Assembly: GCF_033958435.1 (NCBI RefSeq)
Contig: NC_134137.1
Span: forward strand, 319,609,501-319,673,500
Direction: 5' to 3'
Origin: Carettochelys insculpta
Lineage: Eukaryota > Chordata > Testudines > Carettochelyidae
Length of the DNA stretch: 64,000 nt
Of this stretch, positions 24,401-36,534 are shown piece after piece. Position 1 is the first letter of the stretch, and each line of letters starts with the position of its first letter. The translations under genes were made by a program, and so were the position numbers. The notes under the pieces were generated by a model. The model did not search any database and was not told where the DNA came from. It saw only the letters and a list, made by a program, of their open reading frames with translations.

Positions 24401-25250
24401 TAGAATCATAGAATGCAAGGACTGGCAGGGACCTTGAGAGATCATCAAGTCTAGCTCCCTGCCCTCATGGCAGGACCAAGTACTGTCTAGACCATCCCTG
24501 ATAGACATTTATCTAGCTGTTCTTAAATGTCTCCAGAGATGGAGATTCAACAACCTCTCTAGGCAATTTATTCCAGTGTCTGACCACTCTGACAGTTAGG
24601 AAATTTTTCCTAATGTCCAACCTAAACCCCCGTTTGCTGCAGTTTAAGCCCGTTGCATCTTGTTCTATCCTGAGAGGCCAAGAAGAAGTTTTCTCCCTCC
24701 TCCTTGTGACACCCTTTTAGATACCTGAAAACCGCTATCATGTCCCCCCTCAATCTTCTTTTTTCCAAACTAAACAAGCCCAATTCTTTCAGCCTTCCTT
24801 CACAGGTCATGTTCTCTTGACCTTTGGTCATTTTTGTTGCTCTTATCTGGACCCTTTCCAATTTATCCACCTCTTTCCTGAACTGCGGCGCCCAGAACTG
24901 AACACAATACTCCAACTGACGCCTAACCAGCGCAGAGATGAGTAGAAGAATGACTTCTCATGTCTTGCTCACAAGACACCTGTTAATGCATCCCAGAATC
25001 ATGTTTGCTTTTTTTGCAACAGCATCACACTGTTGACTCATAGTTAAATTGTGGTCCTTTATAACCCCTAGATCCTTTTCTGCTATACTCCTTCCTAGAC
25101 AGTCACTTCCCATTCTGTATGTGTGAAACTGATTGTTCCTTCCTAAGTGGAGCACTTTGCATTTGTCTTTATTAAACTTCATCCTGTTTACCTCAGACCA
25201 TTTCTCCAACTTCTCCAGATCATTTTGAATTTTGACAAGACCTTGGGCAA
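24401..25250 (-). mobile_element. CR1 LINE, about 850 bp, well preserved
   Basis: On the minus strand the element runs from the RT thumb region (VNRMKFNKDKCKVLHLGRNN at 25209) through LTMSQQCDAVAKKANMILGC. It continues with [20 protein letters not shown] (24915) and [20 protein letters not shown], then the 3' region with GGGAGCTAGACTTGATGATC and a CATTCTATGATTCTA tail at 24401. Two long frames (25209-24958 and 24915-24622) remain, separated by a break near 24940. It is close in sequence to the copy at 36540. Confidence 0.93.
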
Positions 25251-25259
25251 AACTTATCT

Positions 25260-25760
25260 GTGGGCTCCTTAGGTTTCCAGCTTTCTAAATGCACAAAACC
25301 AAGCATCCCTGCCCCACCCTGCACCTTGCTCCCACTCTGTCTGGGATTGCAGGCTTTGGGGTGGACCAGGGATGAAGGATTTGGGGTACAAGAAGGGACT
25401 CAGGACTGGGGCAGGGAGTTGGGGTGCATGTGGGGGTGCATTCAGGAGGGAGTTTGGGTATGGGAAGGGACTCAGGGTTGGTGTGAACAACGGTTCACAA
25501 GAAGTGGCCTCCAGGTCCCTCCATCACTTAGGTACAAGGGCATCCAGGGAGGCTCCATGTGCTGCCTTTGTGCCTACAGGCATTGCCCCTGCAGCTCCCA
25601 TTGCTCCTATGCACATCTTCCCCATCCATCCCTATGCATAGGGCCTGAAGGAACCTAGTGGCTGCTTCTGGGAGCCTTGTGGAGCTGTGCAGGTAGGAAG
25701 CCTGCCTGAGCTCAAGGCCCCCACTGTGTTGCCAAATGGACTTTTAATGACCCAGTCAGC
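25260..25760. repeat. GC-rich interspersed repeat fragment
   Basis: Abrupt switch to GC-rich sequence immediately upstream of the CR1. It contains TTGGGGT/GGGGTG-type runs and a CTGCAGCTCCCATTGCTCC core, as in the other GC-rich blocks. Open frames here (for example 25260-25658) follow from composition. No termini were found. Confidence 0.35.
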
Positions 25761-26424
25761 AGTGCTGAGTGGAGTCACCAGGGTTCCTTTTCCACTGATC
25801 ATTCCAATGGAAACCAGACACCTGCACCCCTACAGCTCCTGCTGATGTCCACCACTCCAAAGTACAAAAACACTTTCACCAGCTGGTTAAGACTATTTTA
25901 TGGCTACTTTGTGTCATAGGAGCAATGCAAAGCCTCAAAATAGTGAAGATTTGGTCCCAGCTGATTCTTAAGTGCATTGCAAACCATCCTGTAAAACTAA
26001 TGTTAGTGCTCATCTCCTCACTGCCTGTTGGTAGCCCCAGCCACGGGAACCGTGGCAAGGCTGAGGCAGGAACCCCTCAGTCCCACAGCTGGGAACCAGA
26101 GCCCCACTGGCAGCCCCAGTCACAGGAGCCCAAGCCAGGAGGAACATTGATGCGGAGATGCCAGTATGCAGTACAAGCACATACCACCAGAAGAAAAAGC
26201 CCTGGTGCTTATTTTCCCTGGTTAATTGACAGAAATAGGTTTTCCAGAATAGCTCCCTGTGGGGATACTCTCTAGTCTGGAATAAAGATCACATTTATTC
26301 TGGAATAGAGTGTCTACATCGGAAGCTGTTGAAAAATAGCTTATTCCCCAATAGCCATTCCAGTCAATAAACCTGTGCAGAGAAGCCCTCTGTGAAAGGA
26401 AATTAGAATGCCATCTTCCCAGGC
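25761..26424. other. Unresolved; MITE-like AT-rich inverted motifs at 26230-26360
   Basis: Motifs such as CTGGAATAAAG, ATTCTGGAATAG and AATAGCTTATTCC resemble family E (46547, 49767), but no boundaries can be set. Confidence 0.3.
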
Positions 26425-26580
26425 CCACCAATGGGGGCGGGGCAAAGAGTTTAGTTGCGCAGGGGCCTAGCATTTCAAAGAGACCTGGAGCTCCAGCCAT
26501 CACCACTGCTACTTTGGCAGTGGTGGCAGCCAGAGCTCCAGGCCCTCTTGAAGTGCCATGGCAGAGCTGCTCCACCTAAC
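26425..26580 (+). repeat. Dispersed repeat shared with 40735-40890
   Basis: Both places share GGGGCGGGGCAAAG-like sequence, GAGCTCCAGCC and CACTGC, then a TTTGGCAGTGG/CTGCCAAAGTAGC region. GAGCTCCAGG or its variant and GAAATGCCATG/GAAGTGCCATG follow. Class unknown. Confidence 0.55.
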
Positions 26581-28807
26581 TGCAAGGAAGTGGGGTGGGG
26601 AGACTAGCGCCATGGTCCCGTCAGCGCGAAGGGCTGACTGCCCGAGGCCCTGCCTAGACCTGCCCTCCCTGGGATACAGAGAGCCGAATGTTCAGAGGGA
26701 AAGTCATACTCCTCTTTGTTCTCCCAGCATCCAGAGTCTCTGAGCATTTAAATATCCATGGCAGGTTTCCAACTGCTACAGGGATAGCATGTGGGCTTGA
26801 GGGGGCCAAAAGAGGAGTCTCTGAAGAACTATAATGCTTTTTGGAAGGGTCTTTTACACAAAAAGTTGTCACTAGAATACACCCACTTAACGTTATGAAG
26901 GTACTTCAGGACTGAAGCTTATATTTACTATGCCTAAGTGGTGAATGAACGTCCTGAAAGACATTTACAAGAGGATTACTAGTACATAAAAATGCAAAAC
27001 GAAGAATGGCAACAATATTCAGACAATATAATACTGGTCATCCAATTGTAAATCAAACCTTGTGCTATGAGGATTAGTGTTACGACACAGAGTTAGAGTA
27101 TAATTAATCCATAATTTGATGGTGGTTGATTTCCAGCATTCTGAGAAAGAAGTAGCCACAGTATCTTGTATCTTTAATAAAATGTATAAGCAACAAAAAT
27201 GTGAGGGAAGCTTTCACTTCATTACCTCAGCAGTTGTGTTCTGACCTTGTGACTCACATTATGAAGGATTTTTTACAGGTTTTTTTTTCCCACATAACTG
27301 AAATTAACATTTCTCTAAACTCCATGAGTTCATGCTATGTGAATGCCTTGTAGTTTGCACATAGTTTTTCAGTGTCACATTTCTATAACAGTGTTATGGA
27401 ACAAAACTAATTGCTGTCTGTTGTGGATGTAATTCTATTCACAGCAAGACAAATTGGATTTCTAAACTGTGTTTTCATTGTGTTACCTCCATGTATCATG
27501 AGAGTCATCCCGATGTGCACAGCAGTGGTCTTACTTATTTATACAGTGAGCTACAGCTTTATGCTCAAATCTGTCAACGTGCCGGGCTCTTAGGAAGTTT
27601 CACAAAGGAACCTGAAGTATAATTGCAGGCTGCCATCTATTGGAAGGGGTTAATGAAGATGCAGACCTTTAGACAATAATTTCTACACACAAGAATAAAA
27701 CAAAAGCATGTTGCCTGTTCAGTGACTTGGATATCACTCCAGACAATCCAATCAATTGCTAGATGCATATTTTGGCTACAGGAGACTGCTTATCAGCAAA
27801 CTTCTTTCAGCTGTGTTTCCTAACTGGAAGAGTGCTATTTGTTTCAGAATGTTAGCTACTGTCATAAAAAACAAGTATCCAAGCTGAAAATGTCATTTAT
27901 AGAAGACTATCTTGTGAGTATAACATGGGAATGCAAGGTGAAATAGGAAAATAATAAAAGCAACTACGCTTGATTGCTGTTTAAGTGCTATCTTTAAATT
28001 CCTTGGTAGTCAACTGAAAAATATTTAATTATGTTAATATCATCCAACTATTAATTTCAACTAATCAGAATTGCACTTGGCCTTTTGAAAATAGGAATTA
28101 AATCTATGAGATAAGACATTGCAAAATTATCTGAAATAAACACATCAGTGGATAGAGCTTAATGGTTAAAAAATTGCTTCAAAAGGTTGGAAGAATGAGT
28201 TATGGCCCTAATTTTAGGAGATTAGTAAAACTGGAAAAAAGGTACACTACATGTAATAAGGGACATTAGAGAGATCTGGCTTCATTCCTGTGGGCTGAAA
28301 AATGTGTATCAACTTCTATACTTCAGACTATAATTTACAGTCAAACTGTAATGATCCTGAAGGCTACAACATTCCTTTTGGATTTAGGGCAAAATACTAT
28401 GTCATGCTCCATACAGAAATGCTATGCTGAGTGTCAGCATAATGAAAATGAAACAGTTGAGAGGCTGGACACCCCAAAGTATTATCAATGAGGATAATAA
28501 ACTCCCTTTGCTTCTAGGTCAGCCTGGATGGCAGTGAATGAAAATGGTCATAATTTCAATGGCTTTGTGGTAATTTACAAGATGAATTAATAGATTAATT
28601 CCACTTCAACTCTCCATATCACCATTTTAGGTGGGTGGCAAGGCTGCTGTGACCTCTGTAGAAAGGCATGAGGTTGTTAAGGCAACATGACCCTCGCTCT
28701 TTGCAGCTCACTTCTATTGCAGTGATCCAGCTGCCCTCTTTTTCATTGCTATAGCAGCCCCTGGTGGGCCAAAGGTGTAATTGCAATGGTCCCCTATCAG
28801 AAGCTAA
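26581..28807. other. No recognised feature
   Basis: AT-rich and unique-looking. Small open frames have no domain. Confidence 0.45.
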
Positions 28808-28948
28808 GTATCGGAGGGGTAGCCGTGTTAGTCTGGTTCTGTAACAGCAATGAAGGGTCCTGTGGCACCTTATAGACTAACAGAAGAGTTTTGAGCATGA
28901 GTTTTCGTGAGCACAGACTCACTTCATCAGATGCTGCTATCAGAAGCT
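28808..28948 (+). repeat. Short unclassified dispersed repeat (TATCGGAGGGGTAGC family), copy 1
   Basis: It starts TATCGGAGGGGTAGCCGTG, continues TTAGTCTGGTTCTGTAACAG and GGTCCTGTGGCACCTTATAG, and ends CTCACTTCATCAGATGCTGC. Almost the same sequence occurs at 60632, and a piece occurs at 58028. It has no obvious tRNA head or inverted termini. I recall this sequence as very common in turtle genomes but cannot assign its class. Confidence 0.85.
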
Positions 28949-29629
28949 GTGATTCTACAGTGAGGAAAAAACATCTATGTGGGATGTGAATTCTGCACTT
29001 ATGTTTCTTTTCTTAAAAGGGGAAGCATGGTCCCCTGCCTTCCTCTCCACCCTCAGTTTTGGCACTAGTGGTTGGTGCATGGTTGCCTGGCACAGGAATG
29101 GTACTATTTATATCTTTTCTTGAATTAGGTAGTTACACAAAATGTTTTGAGTGTAGGAGGAAGAGTAATATATTAAAGACACCACAGATTTGAAAATCAC
29201 CTCTGTCTGAAATCATTGCTCTTACTGTTACTTCTAACACATGAATACATTTGGAAAGTTTATATCAATATATACATTTCTCTATTTCTGTTTTACCCTG
29301 TTCTTTTTGTTTTTGTTTTTTCCAGATAATCAGTTAGCAAGAGATAAACTAACTCACTGAACAGACCATGGAAACACCAACAGGGACCAGAAAAGCCTGT
29401 GCCATTTTTAAGGGTTTGTTTTTTTAATGGGGCACTATCAGTACCAGATTATCAGTACCTCCAATCTCCTACTTGTGTAAAGCACCTGCCGGTAGCAGCA
29501 TCAGAAGCAGAGTAATTTTCATAGGGCAGAATTGTCCCTTTCCTCATGTAAGCAAATGGGGTGGAAGTGGGATGGACCCTTGTGTCCACCTCCGTCCCTC
29601 TGCATTGAATCAACTAGCAGAGTTTACTG
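28949..29629. other. No recognised feature
   Basis: Contains short poly-T runs only. Confidence 0.4.
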
Positions 29630-29845
29630 TTGTATTAGATCTATCAATGGCTATTAGTCAAGAAGATCAGAGATGGAATCCCTAAAGCTTGACTGCGAGA
29701 AACCAGGACTGGGTGACGGGGGATGCATGACTCAAAAAATTGCACTGTTCTGTTCATTCCCTGTGCCAGAAAACAGGACATTGAAATAGATGGTCTATAG
29801 AACTCAGAATGGTCTGGCCCAGTGTGGCCATTCTTATGTTCTTAA
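29630..29845 (+). mobile_element. LINE 3' tail (CR1-clade, second subtype)
   Basis: It holds ATCAATGGCTATTAGTCAAG, GGGTGACGGGGGATGCATGA, CTGTTCTGTTCATTCCCTGT, and then GTCTGGCCCAGTGTGGCC with a CATTCTTATGTTCTT end. The first block also ends the LINE at 15536-17850, so both come from the same subtype. Confidence 0.75.
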
Positions 29846-29989
29846 AATATGCTGCCTCAGGAATAGACCTGAGGCTGGGTAATTGCCCATAGAATCTGGA
29901 AAACTAGAAAAAGATTGTGATGGTTGAGCACAATCTCTCCTCTGCCTGCAATAGAGTTATTACAACAACATGCTGCTCCTGGTCCTTCA

Positions 29990-32035
29990 ATATCACCATC
30001 ATCATTATCATCATCAACAACAAAATCCCTGGGCTCAGCACCCATTGGTGTCAATGCCTCCATCACTATTTCCTTCCATCTTTCCCTGTGCAGTGTGGAG
30101 TGGCTTTGTTTCTGCAGACTAGTTCCGCACCAATCTACTATATCATCTACCTGTTCTCTGTGGGGTCTGCCTCTCATTTGAACCATCCATTGTAACAAAT
30201 ACCAGGGTATTGACTTTTTGTTCATTGTTCATTCTGCAGGTGTGCCTGAATAGCTGTAACGTCTGTTGCATAATCTTCTTCAATAGGTTCTCTTTCGGCT
30301 GTATCTGCCAATATAATTCCTCATTGATAACCTTCTACATCCAACCTATTCTCAGGATCTTTCTATTACAACTCCTCTTGAACACCAATATCCTTCTCTT
30401 TGAATCTCTCCATCAGTATCATCAGCCCCTTGCCCAGACGATTCAGTAGGGCAATCATTCTGTAGTTCTTGCACTCCAACACACTTCCTTTCTTGTGTAT
30501 TGTCACTAGCACAGATCTTGTTCATTCCTTAGGCTCCTTCCCTTCTTTCCATGTTATATTACATATCGATGTATTTCCTGAATCATACTCTCTCTGGTGT
30601 ATTTCATCATCTGTCCCATGATGTTATCATTTCCAGGGCTTCTGTTGTTCTTTAGTCGTTTCCCTGATTTTTCTACTTCCTCCTTCAAAATATTGGTCTC
30701 GCTCTTGATCATTGGTGGAGATTTCTCCTTCAGTTCTCCAATCAGTCTCTCTGAGACACTCGGGTCCAACTGTGCTGTTTACAGATTGGTGCAATTTCTC
30801 ATCCATTGCTGCACAACCTTCTCCTTGTTCACGAGCACCTCATCGTTCTCATCTTTGATCACCATCTGCTTTGGCTTCCACTTCCTGTTAATATTCCTAA
30901 TAATTTTATACACCTTCTTGGTCTTACACTCACCATAATACCTCTCTGTATCTTCACACTGATCCTCTACCATTTTGCCTTATCCATTCTGACCACTTTC
31001 CTTACCTCATTGCATATCATTGTATATTGCTGTTCCACCCACTCAGAAACATCACTCTCTTCTCTTGGACTGACTTCACTCTGTCCTGCGTAATCCACTT
31101 CTTATTGATCTTCTTTTCTTCCAGAACAATCTGCTCAGTTGCCTCTTCTATCACTTTGGCTATCCCTTCAGCTCTCTTATCTAGGTCTTTCTCTGTGGCT
31201 GCATTCCTAATCTTCTCTTCAAGCCTTTCTCTGTATACATTCCCTATTTCTTCCTTGCCTAGCCTCACCACTTCTCTTCATTCTTAAACTGTGTCTTACA
31301 CGTTCTCTTGAATTACATCTTGACAGTCACGATCACTAGACTGTGGTCTGAGTCTATATCAGCTCCTTGGAAAGTTCGGCATTGCTGTACTGATGTTACC
31401 CACCTTCTTTTTATCAAGATCATATCTATCATATTCTTGGACTTCCTGTCATTCAATTACCATGTCCACTTCCTTTTGTTGGAATCTTGTGTTGCAGGTC
31501 ACCATTTTGTGCTCCGTAGCAAACTCTAGTAGTTTCTTGACTCGTTCATTTCTTTCTCCATATCCAAACCTTCCCTTGACTCTCTCCCAACCTTCATTAT
31601 CTCTTCCAACCTTTGTATTCCAATCTCCTCCATTGATCAACATATCTCTCTTCAGTATCTCCTCCAGCATCTTTGCCAAGTCTTTATAGCGGAGCTTGAT
31701 CTCTTCCTCTGTACTGTCTGATATGGGTGCATACACCTGAATGACGAAGATATTGAATGGTTTCACTTTGACTCTCACTGCCATCATTCTCACACTCACC
31801 TGTTTGTATCCTAACAATGCTCCTCCAGCTCTTTTGCTAAGAAGGAATCTGACTCCTGCCTGTTCCCTGATGAAGTGACTTTGCAGCCACACATCTCTCC
31901 TGATCCTGTCCAACGCATCTCTGCCAGTCCAAGTATATCACATCAGTATCTTTCCATCTCCTTGTGAAGCAGCTTTAACTTTCCAGTTGCCCACAGTGTT
32001 TGGACAGTCCACTTTCCAACTGATAGTGTATATGT
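29990..32035 (-). pseudogene. RTE-type LINE remnant (endonuclease, partial RT, C-terminus) with TGATGA-like tail
   Basis: Minus strand, starting near 32035. The apurinic-type endonuclease comes first: CDILGLAEMRWTG, then MMAVRVKVKPFNIFVIQVYA and INGGDWNTKVGRDNEGW at 31650, with the Glu and Asp-x-Asn active-site motifs present. A linker (VEDQCEDTERYYGECKTKK) leads into the RT start: KRLKNNRSPGNDNIMGQMMK and NYRMIALLNRLGK near 30470. The RT palm with its Asp-Asp box is deleted. The trace resumes near 30320 with the C-terminal part (MVQMRGRPHREQVDDIVDWC, then HRERWKEIVMEAL). It ends in a GATGATGATAATGATGATGG tail at 30022-29990. Frames are broken several times. The trinucleotide tail and the DWNTKVG motif fit RTE clade elements, which lack the CR1-type 3' end. 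Confidence 0.85.
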
Positions 32036-32869
32036 TAATTGTAATTTTCTTTCAGTAGCCAACTTATCAACCCAACCCCAATCACTCAATTGGTACTGTG
32101 GATCTTGTTTATATGGGCAATGTCTGAGATGGCATCTTTTTTCAGTTAGTCATAGTGGCATCATATTTCATTTGTGTTGTTGTTTTATGATCAGTGTGCA
32201 GTATCTCATCTGAACAACCCTCTTCCTTTCTCCAGGCTTGGGACTGGCATGGAACACCTAGAGGCTTTATGGTGGAGTTTCCTGGTCCTTGGTTCATGGC
32301 AAAACCACAACAGAACCCTCCAAAAATAGTTTGCGTTTCTTCAATTTGTCAGACTGAACTTGCAGAAGATAAATATCCCTTTAATGCTAGTCTTCATGGG
32401 CCAGGTCTCCAGTTCATGTAAATCAGTGTTATGCCAGTGACTTTAATGAAGGTTTTGGCCTGTAGTATTTCCAGACTTTAACAGCATTTTCTTTCATCCC
32501 AGGTAGTATGTCTTTCCAGTGCTGTACTTTTCTTGTGACAAAAGTGTGACTACATAACAGAGCTATGCAAAGAGCCGACTTTTCAGTTTGGTGGCTGAAC
32601 AGAAGAATTTGGTGGGAGTGATGCTATTGCTTCACACCAAATAAATGTCTTTTTTATATGCTTTTAACTTGTTTTAAAATAAGTTTTTGATGTAAGTCTC
32701 ATCAAAAGGGCATTTCAAAGCAAAAACGCCAAACAATGCACTTTAAAATGTCCAAACAAAAGAATTTGATTGTTTTTCTGTCCCTTTTTAATCTTAACAA
32801 ATTTTATGTGGATTCACAATATATAGAGGTGAACGTAAATTTTTATTTTTCTATGGTGAGGGTGTGAAA
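32036..32869. other. Possible 5' region of the RTE element, then nothing recognised
   Basis: The first 150 bases could be leader sequence of the minus-strand RTE. The rest is AT-rich. Confidence 0.3.
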
Positions 32870-33700
32870 TCCTAAATCAGCACTTTCTTCATAGCATGGC
32901 ACATATACACAACATCCTTGGCCATAGACTTAATAACATTAAAAGCGTTAGCTACCAACTGGTAGCAATCGGAGGTGGCAAGCTCCCACATGTTGAGAGC
33001 CACATGCATCTTTACGGTGGGGTGTTGCTCTCATGACAGTTTGATTCTGCATGCAGTTCTGTACAGATATTTCAGGAAAAGTCCTTGGTCATCTAGAAAT
33101 TCTACCTCTACTGCTGGTCATCCCAGGATTATGTTACTATTCTTTGCCACTGGTCAGTACTATAATTTCTGAGCCAAGAAGTGTTATTTAGTCGTGAAGC
33201 TACTTCGGCAAATCTTCCACAAATTAGCTGCTCAGCTTCTACCTCCTCCTCTTTATTTACTGACATTGATTCAGCAACATAGTGATTGACCTCTAAGGAC
33301 AAAGTTATGATTCTGAATACCATGTATAACATCCTCTGTGTATTAAGAAATGCCTGGCCTATGGCATGAAGCTGTGTTCCATCCTTGCTATTGGCAGCCA
33401 TTTGAAAACAGCACTGACTCATAAAAGACAGAATGGGGATGCCAGAAGAGGAACTGTGGGAATTTGCTACTTTGACTCCAAGTCCCAGAATTCTAGCAGC
33501 TTCCAGTACATATCCCACAACATATTGTAAGAAAATCTCAATACATAGAAGCCAGCAGTTGCACAAAGACCCATGGGAAATTGAAATGCTGAGAACTTAC
33601 TGCTATATGTCTGCACTGATTCAAAGGGAAGTAGGTCAAAGCCAGCCATGTGAATGCAATTATTTTGGAATAGTGATTCTGTAACAGTTAGTGCACACAA
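32870..33700 (-). pseudogene. HARBI1-like PIF/Harbinger transposase remnant, N-terminal part
   Basis: Minus strand. A 145-codon open frame (33566-33129) carries an acidic segment (SVNKEEEVEAEQLI) and TSWLRNYSTDQWQRIV, matching the segment ahead of the helix-turn-helix in Harbinger transposases. Past a stop and a frame change, 33040-32900 reads TVKMHVALNMWELATSDCYQ, then LVANAFNVIKSMAKDVVYVC and HAMKKVLI. This is the conserved block usually of the form VEKRVAIALWKLATPDCYRS...FGVGKST. The catalytic DDE core that should follow is absent. No terminal repeats were found. The long uninterrupted N-terminal frame is unusual for so old a relic, but nothing shows it is expressed. Confidence 0.7.
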
Positions 33701-34179
33701 ACCTAATTCACAAAAGATGAAGAAAAATCCATGTAGAAAAGCATTTAGTCTACAAAGTTAATCCAGAATGTCATCTAGATTTATCCACCCTCATGCCTGG
33801 GAGGAGATGCATGATTCCCTGAAATCCTTTGTTATTATTTAAACACAGTTTCCAATCTTATGTCGCAGAAAATTTATATTGTTTCTGGATTCTGTTCAGA
33901 GGTCAAAACTGCTGCCAAGGGAATTATGAATTCGTTTTACATTTATCCTGCATCTGAGTTCTAAAGAGAATTCAGTCTGAGGTAGATTTACTGATCTAAT
34001 CAAGACTTATTATTAGAATGACTGACTGTTTCTGCCTGATGGAGAAGATGTCACCAATCACCATTCCACAGGGTATTCTTCTTAATCTCTTCATTAATCT
34101 CCCTCCGATTTTTTTGCATCCTTAAACAGCTTTGTCATGAATATGTATGCCACCTTCTAAAGAACTGTGGATATGTTTC
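33701..34179. other. No recognised feature
   Basis: No repeat or coding signal that I can support. Confidence 0.4.
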
Positions 34180-35670
34180 TTGCTTCCAAGGCCAGAAAAG
34201 ACCATTGTGATCATCTAGTCTGACTTCTTGTGAAACACAGATCATAGAACATCCTCAAAATAATTCCTACAGCTTAATTTTGAGAAGAACAGCCAATCTG
34301 GATGGAGAATCCACCATGTAAATTATTCCAAAGAGTAATATATCCTCACTGTCAAAAATGGACACCGTATTTCCAGTCTGAATTTGTCTAGCTTCAGCTT
34401 CCAGCCGTTGGTCATGTCATGTTTTTCTCTGGTCAAAGAGCCCATTTTGAAATATTTGTTCCCCATGTAGATACTTGGACTACCCCTTAACTTTGTCTTT
34501 GGTAACATAGACAGACAGACTCAGGGGACTCAATCACTCTCCAGCAAGTTTTCTAAGCTTTTAATCATTCTCTTGGCTCTTCTTTTAACCTTTCCAATTT
34601 ATCAACATCCTTTATGAATTGTCAACACCTGAAATGGATACAGTGCATGCAAAATATGTAGGTAAAATAATCTCTCTCTGCTCCGACTTGAAATTCTCCT
34701 ATTCATGCATTCTAGGATCACTTTGGCTTCTTTGGCCACCACATCATGCTGAGAGGTCATGTTCAGCTGATTATCTCCCAGATCTCTTTTGGAGTCACTG
34801 CTTCCCGGCATAGAGTCCCCTATCCTATAAACGTGGTTTATGGTCTTTGTTCCAAAATGTATATGTTTACCTTTATCAATATTAAAATGCACATACGTTT
34901 ATACCTAGGTTACCAAGGAATTCAGATTACTTTTAAATCAGTGGCCTGTGCTTTCATTATGCTTTCATTATGAACCAAAATTTATTTTTTTCTTTGTCAT
35001 CTGCAGTTTCAGTGATTTTGTTTTCTTCTACGTTATTATGGTATTTAGCACTTCTGCTGAACCTAAGAACCAATCCTTGCAGGACTCCACCGTAAACAAA
35101 CCTGCTTTGATTCCTCATTTACAGTTAAATTTTGAGTCCTATCACTTTTAATCTATTTAACATTTGCCATATTAATTGTATATCATTCTAATTGTTTAAT
35201 CAAAATGTCTTGTGTTAACAAGTCAAATACCTTACAGAAGTCTATTACATTACCTCCATTATCTTTGTCAACCAAATTTTTAGTCTCATCAAAAGAGATA
35301 TCAATTTAGTTTGACCAGATCTATTATACATAGACCTCTATTGATTTGCATTAATTACTTTACCTGACTTTTAATTCTTTAGAAATTGAGTCTCATATTA
35401 GCCACTCCATTATCCTGCCAGGGATTATTGTCAGACTGCCATCCTGTTTACCTTTTTAAAAACTGACACAACATTAGCTTTCTTCCAGTCTTCTGGAACT
35501 TTCCTAGTGCTCCAAGACTTATTGAACATTAATGTTAACAGTCCAGGATGTTTCTCATTCAGCTCTGTTAAAACTCTTGCACACAAGATATCTGGCTCTG
35601 ATGATTTTTAAAATAATCCAGATTCTGGTAGCTTCTGTTTATCATCCTGCAGAATACTAGTGGAATGGAA
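34180..35670 (-). pseudogene. Old CR1-clade LINE, RT to 3' end
   Basis: Minus strand. Traces of RT occur at 35600-35450 (VLTELNEKHPGLL, then KVPEDWKKANVVSVFKK) and 35240 (VFDLLTQDILIKQ-like). The thumb region at 34892-34602 reads MHFNIDKGKHIHFGTKTINH and SQHDVVAKEAKVILECMNRR. The 3' region at 34508-34180 ends with GATGATCACAATGGTC-type sequence known from a CR1/L3-like family of birds and turtles. It has heavy damage and many frame changes, and is older than the CR1 copies at 24401 and 36540. Confidence 0.75.
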
Positions 35671-36534
35671 AAAGTTCAATCATAACTATATTACTTTGGT
35701 CCCTCCACCCCCTGCCCCAAGCAGTGAAAAGCAATATGATTGATCACATCAGCTTGGTACCATGGAGTTGGCTGATATTCTCAAATATATTTGTTCTTCA
35801 AAAATTTTGTGTAATTTGTGCTAAAAGACAAGTCACATCAAAGGCTAAATCTGATTCACTAAATTACTGAGGTTAGTCCCTCTGAAGTACACACAATTAT
35901 GTGTGTGAATAAGGCAAGCAGTATATGGATCAATTACTATGGTGAATTTGTTGAGTGTTTTTGAAAGGCATTGCATGTAAAGCCACAGAGAATGACCTCT
36001 TTAATTTGTCCATGAAATAAAACCAGGGCATCCTGATCAAAGGCAATGAAAGCTACAACCTAAAATCTAACATATGCTAAATACTTTAACGTCAAGATGC
36101 TTTGGCTATTTTGGGCTGAGGGCAAAGAGAGAAAATCACAAAGTTGAGAGACTCTCATTGACAATTCCCCACTGGCAACTTACTCTCTTTTAAACCATGG
36201 GGACCTGAGCCTTGGGCACCTTCATCTATGGTCCTCAGCCACGGCAGTGTCACTCAGAGAGAGTCAGTCTATGAAGGCTATTAAATGCAGTTCTAGGCCA
36301 TTTAATGCTTATTAAGACAAATCTAACACCTTAGATTCTACCCAGACACCAACAGGCAGCCAATTGACCAATGTTGTGTTCCCTGTTACAGATACGTTTT
36401 ACCAAATGCTCTGCCCCAGGCTGCAACAGTTTCCGTTTTCAGACTGGTTTAAGAACCAACCCCAGTTAGATTTCATTTTGGTAACCTAGTATCAAGCTGA
36501 CAAAGGCATGGATGAAGAAAAGGATGTGGAAGAA
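35671..36534. other. No recognised feature
   Basis: No repeat or coding signal that I can support. Confidence 0.4.

Noticed and set aside
29857..30225. Asp-rich peptide (VDDDNDDGD) that might look like an acidic domain.
   Set aside because: It is the translation of the RTE trinucleotide tail.
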